10,254 bases of DNA from an uncultured Oscillospiraceae bacterium (GTDB lineage: Bacteria > Bacillota > Clostridia > Oscillospirales > Oscillospiraceae), in contig CAKTGW010000006.1 of the NCBI GenBank assembly GCA_934561725.1, positions 1 to 10,254 on the forward strand, read 5' to 3'. Shown here one piece after another: positions 5,611-10,254 of this stretch. The notes under the pieces were generated by a model. That model had not been told where the DNA came from. It ran no database searches and saw only the letters and a list, made by a program, of their open reading frames with translations. Position 1 is the stretch's first letter. Every line of letters starts with the position of its first letter. A program made the position numbers and the translations under genes.

Positions 5611-5829
5611 TTACTTGCTTCTCCAGGTGATGCGGCCACGGCTCATGTCATAGGGAGACATCTGCACGATTACCTTATCACCGGGGAGGATTCTGATAAA
5701 ATTCATCCGGAGCTTACCGGAAATATGTGCCAGGATCACATGGCCGTGGCCGATGTCTACCTGGAACATGGTGTTGGGCAGGGATTCAATGACCGTGCCC
5801 TCGAGCTCGATAACATCGTCTTTTGCCAA
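5611..5829 (-). CDS. infA: Translation initiation factor IF-1
   Basis: This 72-residue, single OB-fold protein matches IF-1 end to end: [19 protein letters not shown] at the start, [20 protein letters not shown] (31-50), then [13 protein letters not shown] and the C-terminal [10 protein letters not shown]-1 binds the A site of the 30S subunit and supports start-codon selection with IF-2 and IF-3. The start codon is TTG (5829-5827), preceded by a strong TAGGAGGGAATAATC site; no in-frame ATG could give the conserved N-terminus. A weak start codon after a very strong Shine-Dalgarno sequence is notable in an initiation factor gene. It lies 146 nt after map and 15 nt before rpmJ. Confidence 0.97.
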   Translation of the reverse strand: MAKDDVIELEGTVIESLPNTMFQVDIGHGHVILAHISGKLRMNFIRILPGDKVIVQMSPYDMSRGRITWRSK

Positions 5830-5975
5830 GATTATTCCCTCCTACGCGTTTTGCTTGGCGTTGCGGCGGTAAACCGCCAGCAGTCTGAAAATTTCCGAAC
5901 TGAAAATCATTTGAGCTGCCGATTGAATCAGCCAGCTGATGTGTTTCTTATGTGTCCGTCGGTGGAGCGGCAGAC
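5830..5975 (-). other. 146-nt map-infA spacer without a clear gene
   Basis: Many clostridia have a small KOW-domain gene here; none is visible. A 22-codon frame (ATG 5910 to TAG 5842) has no ribosome site and no recognisable sequence, although its stop overlaps the infA ribosome site. Two foldable elements are present: an imperfect inverted repeat at 5914-5937 (AGCTG/CAGCT ends) and a short GGCGG/CCGCC hairpin at 5865-5878, about 20 bases upstream of the infA ribosome site. Neither has a T tract. Confidence 0.4.
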
Positions 5976-6737
5976 TTAAAGATCTTCCGCCCAGGTGAGT
6001 ATTTCAGGCTCACCGTCCGTGATGAGAACCGTGTTCTCATAGTGCGCCGACAAGCTTCCATCGGCTGTGATGACTGTCCAATCATCGTCGAGCACGCGTA
6101 TACCTGCGCCGCCGGCATTGACCATAGGCTCGATGGCGATGGTCATGCCTTTGACGAGGCGGGGGCCATGCCCCGGCGCGCCGTAGTTGGGAACCTCAGG
6201 GGCTTCATGGAGATTCTGTCCAATACCGTGCCCAACATATTCCCGCACCAGAGAGAAACCGTTGGATTCAACATATTCCTGAATAGCGTGGGAGATGTCC
6301 GAGACTCGATAGCCCTGTCGTGCAAATTTGATACCCTCGAAAAACGACTGACGGGTGACAGCGATCAGGCGCAAAGCCTCTTCACTGCACTTTCCGCAGG
6401 GGAAGGTTCCCGCGCAGTCTCCGTGGTAGCCGCCGATATAGGCGCCTACATCAAGAGACACGATGTCGCCTTCGTTCACCACGCGTTTTCCCGGGATACC
6501 GTGGATGATCTGGTCGTTCACTGAAATACAGGAGCTTGCGGGAAATCCACCGTACTTATAAAAGGACGGGTAAGCGCCCGATTTCTTGATGAACTGGTGT
6601 ACTGCCTTGTTTATCTCCTGGGTTGTTACGCCGGGGGCAACCATTTCCCGTGCAACTGTACGGGCAGCCGCGGTAATTCTCCCCGCCCGGCGCATGAGCT
6701 CGATTTCCCGCGGGGATTTAATTGTAATCATATTCAT
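5976..6737 (-). CDS. map: Methionine aminopeptidase, type I
   Basis: This 253-residue cytoplasmic metallopeptidase removes the initiator methionine from new proteins. The pita-bread fold residues are complete: substrate-site H79 (NDQIIHGIP) and metal ligands D96 (SLDVGAY), D107 (GDCAGTF), H170 (GHGIG), E203 (AIEPM) and E234 (HYENT), plus H177. There is no N-terminal zinc-finger extension, so it is the simple type I form, close in length to E. coli MAP (264 aa). The ATG at 6737 overlaps the adk stop as ATGA, with a GGGG site five bases upstream; the in-frame ATG two codons later is a possible alternative. Coexpression with ribosomal proteins and IF-1 fits its role at the ribosome exit. The downstream gap to infA is 146 nt. 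Confidence 0.98.
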   Translation of the reverse strand: MNMITIKSPREIELMRRAGRITAAARTVAREMVAPGVTTQEINKAVHQFIKKSGAYPSFYKYGGFPASSCISVNDQIIHGIPGKRVVNEGDIVSLDVGAYIGGYHGDCAGTFPCGKCSEEALRLIAVTRQSFFEGIKFARQGYRVSDISHAIQEYVESNGFSLVREYVGHGIGQNLHEAPEVPNYGAPGHGPRLVKGMTIAIEPMVNAGGAGIRVLDDDWTVITADGSLSAHYENTVLITDGEPEILTWAEDL

Positions 6738-7369
6738 ACTATCCCCAGAGCCCGGTAGATAACTTCGGTCGTAGCCTCAACGGTGGGCTGATTGTCCACT
6801 GTTTTCAGCTTGCCCCGGACTGCATAGAATTCCTTGAGCGGCTCAGTCTCATTATGGAATACAGACAGTCTTTCCTTGACCGTTTCGGGCTTATCATCCG
6901 GGCGGATCATCAGTTCACCGCCGCAGAGATCACATGTGCCCTCGGCCTTGGGAGGCTTGGTCGCCACATGGTAGGTGGCACTGCAATCCCGGCAGGTCCG
7001 CCGGCCCGACATGCGCTGCACGATCGTATCATCGCTGATTTCGATCGAAAGAGCCCAGTCGATTTCCACACCTTCCTGTTCCAGAGCCTCAGCCTGGGGG
7101 ATCGTGCGGGGAAAGCCATCCAGAATAAAACCGTTTTTGCAGTCAGACTCGGCAAGCCGCTCCCGAACGATGCCAAGAATGACATCGTCGGGGACAAGCT
7201 GGCCGTTGTCGATAAGTTTTTTTGCCATTTTGCCGATCTCAGTGCCATTTTTGATGGCTGCCCGGAGAATATTACCGGTGGAGATGGTAGGAATGGCAAG
7301 CTTGCGGCTCAAGATCTCGGCCTGAGTACCTTTTCCTGCTCCGGGAGCACCTAAAAGTATCAGCTTCAT
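6734..7369 (-). CDS. adk: Adenylate kinase
   Basis: This 211-residue cytosolic kinase catalyses ATP + AMP to 2 ADP. The P loop GAPGAGKGT is at 7-15, the AMP-binding STGNILR at 30-36, DGFPR at 84-88 and the LID domain spans about 120-160. The LID carries C126, C129, C146 and C149, the zinc-binding form typical of Gram-positive bacteria, and retains GRRTC. I chose ATG 7369 (MKLILLGAPG) because AGAGGTG lies about seven bases upstream; a GTG three codons earlier falls within the ribosome site. It follows secY by 16 nt and overlaps map by four bases, the usual secY-adk-map order. Confidence 0.98.
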   Translation of the reverse strand: MKLILLGAPGAGKGTQAEILSRKLAIPTISTGNILRAAIKNGTEIGKMAKKLIDNGQLVPDDVILGIVRERLAESDCKNGFILDGFPRTIPQAEALEQEGVEIDWALSIEISDDTIVQRMSGRRTCRDCSATYHVATKPPKAEGTCDLCGGELMIRPDDKPETVKERLSVFHNETEPLKEFYAVRGKLKTVDNQPTVEATTEVIYRALGIV

Positions 7370-7385
7370 TGCGCCCACCTCTAAA

Positions 7386-8687
7386 TTATTCGAGGAAGCC
7401 CTTGTAGTGGCGCATGAGCATCTGGTTCTCCAGAGCCTTTACAGTCTCAAGCGCAACACCGATGACAATGATGATAGAGGTACCGCCCAGAGAGATACCG
7501 GAATTTGCGGCGCTCTCGCTGAAGCAGGAAATCAGGATAGGCACAACAGCGATAATGGCAAGGTAAATTGCACCGAACAGAGTGATCTTGTTCAGGACCT
7601 TGGAGATAAAATCGCTGGTGGGCCGGCCGGCGCGGAAGCCGGGGATAAAGCCGCCGTTGCGTTTCATATTATTCGCAATCTCTATGGGATTGAACTGAAT
7701 CGTAGCATAGAAATATGCAAAGAAGATGATCAGCAGCAGGTAGATGAATGCATAGAACACACTGGTGGTGTTGAATACACTCAGGAAGCTGCCCCAGAAT
7801 CCTTCGCTCTTATCGGTAATACCGAAGAACATGCAGATCGTAGCGGGCAGAGATGCAATGGACTGAGCAAAGATGACAGGCAGAACGCCGGACATATTCA
7901 CCTTCATGGGAAGATGAGTCGTCTGGCCGCCGTACATCTTGCGGCCCACAACACGCTTGGAATACTGAACAGGGATCCGCCGCTCGGCGTTGGTGACCAC
8001 CACGATCAGTACAACGATGGCCAGTGCACCCAGCAGCATCAGCAGGGCGACATACCAGGGGGTCGTACCTCTCACCACGCGGGTGATGGTGGTAATGATC
8101 GCGCTGGGGAAGCGGGAAATAATGCTGGCAAACAGGATAATGGAAATGCCGTTGCCGATACCGAACTCGGTGATCTGCTCGCCCATCCACATCAGCAGAG
8201 CGCTGCCGGCGGTAAAGGTGAGAACAATAACGATTCCGGCCCAGACGGTAGTACCATCACTGGTCAGCAGATTATTGTTGCGGATCAGCATATAGTAGGC
8301 AAAGCCCTGCAGGAGGCCGATGCCCACGGTGCTGTAACGGGTAATAGCGGCAATTTTCTTCTTGCCTTCCTCGCCGCCCTCTTTCTGCAGGCGCTCCAGA
8401 GCAGGAATCGCAATGCAGAGCAGCTGCAGGATGATGGAAGCGTTGATATAGGGCTGGATGGAAAGTGCAAAAATCGTCGCCTGGGAGAATGCGCCGCCCG
8501 ACATGACATTATACAGACCCAGCACAGTGTTGGACAGGCTATCCAGATACTGGCCGAGATACTGAATATTAACATAAGGTACGGGAATGGCGTTGCCAAC
8601 GCGGTAAAGAAGAAGCATGATCATGGTGAACACGATCTTCTTGCGCAGCTCGTCGATCTTCCATGCGTTACGGATTGTTTGAAGCAC
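7386..8687 (-). CDS. secY: Preprotein translocase channel subunit SecY
   Basis: This 433-residue, polytopic inner-membrane protein forms the SecYEG channel for export and membrane insertion. About ten hydrophobic helices are visible, with the plug region near 60-85 (GGAFSQATIFALSIQPYINASI). Conserved cytoplasmic loops appear as QYSKRVVGRKMYGGQTTHLP (241-260) and IANNMKRNGGFIPG (337-350), the ribosome- and SecA-contacting regions. The sequence MSGVLPVIFAQSI at 265-277 is also typical. The start is GTG (8687-8685), after GAGGTGGTGTAAG, which contains the rplO stop codon; only one base separates the two genes. GTG is supported because it gives the family N-terminus (NAWKIDELRKKI) and no nearby ATG does. 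Its place between rplO and adk is the standard spc order. Confidence 0.98.
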   Translation of the reverse strand: MLQTIRNAWKIDELRKKIVFTMIMLLLYRVGNAIPVPYVNIQYLGQYLDSLSNTVLGLYNVMSGGAFSQATIFALSIQPYINASIILQLLCIAIPALERLQKEGGEEGKKKIAAITRYSTVGIGLLQGFAYYMLIRNNNLLTSDGTTVWAGIVIVLTFTAGSALLMWMGEQITEFGIGNGISIILFASIISRFPSAIITTITRVVRGTTPWYVALLMLLGALAIVVLIVVVTNAERRIPVQYSKRVVGRKMYGGQTTHLPMKVNMSGVLPVIFAQSIASLPATICMFFGITDKSEGFWGSFLSVFNTTSVFYAFIYLLLIIFFAYFYATIQFNPIEIANNMKRNGGFIPGFRAGRPTSDFISKVLNKITLFGAIYLAIIAVVPILISCFSESAANSGISLGGTSIIIVIGVALETVKALENQMLMRHYKGFLE

Positions 8688-8688
8688 C

Positions 8689-9129
8689 TTACACCACCTC
8701 AGTCTTTCCGCCTGCTGCCTCGATCTTTGATTTTGCGGACTCGGAGAAAGCGGAAGCCTTAACAGTGAGCTTCTTGGTCAGTTCGCCGTTGCCAAGAATC
8801 TTGACACCGTAGGTGCACTTGGAGAGAATGCCGGCCTCCAGCAGTTCAGCAGCGCTCACAACGGCGCCGTCCTCAAACTTCTCAAGTGCGGAGACGTTGA
8901 TGCTCTCCAGGGGCTTTGCAAAAATGTTGTTGAAGCCGCGCTTCGGGATACGGCGTGCCAGAGGCATCTGGCCGCCTTCAAAGCCGACGCGGACTCCGCC
9001 GCCGCTGCGGGCCTTCTGACCCTTATGGCCGCGGCCGGCAGTCTTACCGTTGCCGGTACCATGTCCTCTGCCCTTGCGCTTGTTCACATGAGTGGAGCCA
9101 AAGGCGGGAGAGAGCTCATTGAGTTTCAT
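8689..9129 (-). CDS. rplO: 50S ribosomal protein L15
   Basis: This 146-residue protein has the glycine- and lysine-rich N-terminal extension of L15 ([19 protein letters not shown] at about 20-38, then KARSGGG), which threads into 23S rRNA, followed by [18 protein letters not shown] and a globular C-terminal domain. L15 is a late-assembly large-subunit protein. ATG 9129 ([12 protein letters not shown]) follows AAGGAGGTGTGCAGT and is the family start; the frame stays open upstream, but that part overlaps rpmD and has no ribosome site. It lies 13 nt after rpmD, and its stop is one base before the secY GTG. Confidence 0.98.
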   Translation of the reverse strand: MKLNELSPAFGSTHVNKRKGRGHGTGNGKTAGRGHKGQKARSGGGVRVGFEGGQMPLARRIPKRGFNNIFAKPLESINVSALEKFEDGAVVSAAELLEAGILSKCTYGVKILGNGELTKKLTVKASAFSESAKSKIEAAGGKTEVV

Positions 9130-9142
9130 ACTGCACACCTCC

Positions 9143-9322
9143 TTATTCTTCAGTGACCTTGAGGAGATAGCCGATCTTAGCAATCTTGCCTCTGGTCTGG
9201 GGGTTATCGGGCTGCACGGTCTCGTTGCCGATCTTGCGCAGGCCCAGAGAGTTGGCAGTAGCAATGTGCTTCTCAAGTCTGCCGTTCAGGCTCTTTACGA
9301 GCGTAATTCTAAGATTTGCCAT
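9143..9322 (-). CDS. rpmD: 50S ribosomal protein L30
   Basis: This 59-residue protein ([15 protein letters not shown] through GYLLKVTEE) is a normal-length bacterial L30, a ferredoxin-like large-subunit protein. Conserved features include the central [15 protein letters not shown] with the following PQTRGKI loop. The ATG at 9322 is preceded by TAAGGAGGTAGCAG, in which TAA is the rpsE stop, so translation is likely coupled (12 nt between genes). Its own stop overlaps the rplO ribosome site. It was found by direct translation of the gap between rpsE and rplO. Confidence 0.98.
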   Translation of the reverse strand: MANLRITLVKSLNGRLEKHIATANSLGLRKIGNETVQPDNPQTRGKIAKIGYLLKVTEE

Positions 9323-9334
9323 GCTGCTACCTCC

Positions 9335-9853
9335 TTAGCCCTGAACTTCTTCAGGAGACTTACCCCGGACGGCAGCAACCTGCTGGGCGTTGCGCAGAGA
9401 GCACAGGCCAGCCATAGTAGCGGCAACCACGTTCTGGGGATTGTTGCTGCGCAGGGACTTTGCTCTGATGTCCTTGATGCCGGCAGCCTCAACGACTGCA
9501 CGGACAGCACCGCCGGCGATAACACCGGTACCGGGAGCTGCAGGCTTCATGAGCACTTTGCCAGCGCCGAAAATACCTGTTACCTCATGGGGAATGGTGG
9601 TTCCCTCCAGAGTAATGGCAACGATATGCTTCTTGGCATCCTCAAGGCCCTTGCGGATAGCCTCGGACACTTCGTTGGCCTTGCCCAGACCATAACCGAC
9701 ACGGCCCTTGCCGTCGCCCACCACGCACAGCGCGGAGAACTTCATAACACGGCCGCCCTTGACGGTTTTGGAAACGCGGTTCAGGGAAACGACCTTCTCG
9801 GTAAACTCAGACTGGACTTCGTCCCGTCTGTCTCTGTTGTTATTATAAGCCAT
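9335..9853 (-). CDS. rpsE: 30S ribosomal protein S5
   Basis: This 172-residue protein is a full-length S5, which helps keep translation accurate and forms part of the mRNA entry helicase site with S3 and S4. The double-stranded-RNA-binding-like domain appears at about 16-80 ([19 protein letters not shown], then [17 protein letters not shown] and KANEVSEAI). The C-terminal domain has [19 protein letters not shown] and [18 protein letters not shown] 9853 follows AAGGGGAGGAGGAAACGAA. The gene is 17 nt after rplR, and its TAA lies within the rpmD ribosome site. Confidence 0.99.
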   Translation of the reverse strand: MAYNNNRDRRDEVQSEFTEKVVSLNRVSKTVKGGRVMKFSALCVVGDGKGRVGYGLGKANEVSEAIRKGLEDAKKHIVAITLEGTTIPHEVTGIFGAGKVLMKPAAPGTGVIAGGAVRAVVEAAGIKDIRAKSLRSNNPQNVVAATMAGLCSLRNAQQVAAVRGKSPEEVQG

Positions 9854-9870
9854 TTCGTTTCCTCCTCCCC

Positions 9871-10230
9871 TTAGAACTTCAGTCCGGCTTCGCGGGCGCC
9901 CTCAGCGAGCTCCTTGACGCGTCCGTGATAGACGCAGCCGCCGCGGTCGAACACGACAGTGTCGATACCCTTTGCAAGAGCGCGCTCTGCAACAGTGGCA
10001 CCGATCTTTTTGGCAGCGTCCTTGTTGCCGCCAAAGCCTTCAAAGCCCTTCTCAACAGTAGAGGCAGACACCAGGGTCTTGCCGGCTACATCGTCAATGA
10101 TCTGAGCATAGATATTCTTTTCACTTCTGAAAACGCTGAGCCTGGGTCTCTCAGGGGTGCCGGAGATCTTTCCGCGGACTCTGGCGTGGCGCTTAATGCG
10201 CTGCTGCTTCGTATCGGGTCTTTTAATCAT
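9871..10230 (-). CDS. rplR: 50S ribosomal protein L18
   Basis: This 119-residue protein matches L18, which binds 5S rRNA with L5 and L25 in the central protuberance. The basic N-terminus ([20 protein letters not shown]), [16 protein letters not shown] (32-47), TLVSAST and the C-terminal [28 protein letters not shown] segment are all typical. The ATG at 10230 follows AGGAGGTGTGCCTAA. It is the first complete gene of the operon in this window; the preceding spc gene, rplF by conserved order, lies beyond the right edge apart from perhaps its last bases. Confidence 0.98.
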   Translation of the reverse strand: MIKRPDTKQQRIKRHARVRGKISGTPERPRLSVFRSEKNIYAQIIDDVAGKTLVSASTVEKGFEGFGGNKDAAKKIGATVAERALAKGIDTVVFDRGGCVYHGRVKELAEGAREAGLKF

Positions 10231-10254
10231 TTAGGCACACCTCCTATTATTTAC

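Noticed and set aside
7407..8762. A 451-codon open frame on the plus strand opposite secY
   Set aside because: It mirrors secY, whose identity is certain; the translated product is rich in His, Asp, Gln and Asn as expected from an antisense reading of membrane-protein codons, and no ribosome site supports it.
10251..10254. Possible TAA stop of rplF on the minus strand at the right edge
   Set aside because: Gene order makes rplF likely, but only a stop triplet and one further base are visible, which is not evidence of a gene.
1..10254. CRISPR arrays, insertion sequences, tRNA or rRNA genes, phage genes
   Set aside because: None seen: no regularly spaced direct repeats, no transposase-like frame and no tRNA-like cloverleaf was noticed; the window is mostly core operon.

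Overview
This window comes from a spore-forming, low-to-moderate GC Firmicute, most probably a clostridium of the Oscillospirales type. Three things point there: strong AGGAGG-type ribosome binding sites before almost every gene, the spore maturation pair spmA-spmB, and an AbrB-type regulator ending in a four-cysteine zinc knuckle. Family placement is an inference from protein style and gene order, not from a search.

The right three quarters (about 2350-10254, all on the minus strand) is the downstream half of the spc ribosomal protein operon running straight into the alpha operon. In transcription order it reads rplR, rpsE, rpmD, rplO, secY, adk, map, infA, rpmJ, rpsM, rpsK, rpsD, rpoA, rplQ. 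It codes for ribosomal proteins of both subunits, the protein-export channel SecY, adenylate kinase, methionine aminopeptidase, IF-1 and the RNA polymerase alpha subunit. The promoter lies beyond the right edge. Most junctions are 1-30 nt long or overlap, and stop codons often sit inside the next Shine-Dalgarno sequence. Three junctions break this pattern: map-infA (146 nt), rpmJ-rpsM (249 nt, six hairpins) and rpsD-rpoA (143 nt, three hairpins). None shows a recognisable gene, though the first holds a doubtful 22-codon frame. The operon ends at a near-perfect 14-bp terminator at 2305-2337.

The left quarter is a separate sporulation and regulatory neighbourhood. A short AbrB-family gene (1998-2252, plus strand) is driven by a consensus sigma-A promoter and ends in its own terminator, back to back with the ribosomal terminator. 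Divergent from it is spmA-spmB (minus strand, ATGA overlap). The shared intergenic region carries one perfect Spo0A box (TGTCGAA). At the far left are two plus-strand genes of unknown role: the 3' end of an acidic protein and a double zinc-ribbon protein. The stop codon of the zinc-ribbon gene directly abuts the stop codon of spmB, and its apparent terminator lies inside the spmB coding sequence.

The genes are mostly ordinary core genes. The most interesting material is non-coding or overlapping: the structured rpmJ-rpsM spacer, the hairpins before rpoA, and the terminator embedded in spmB.
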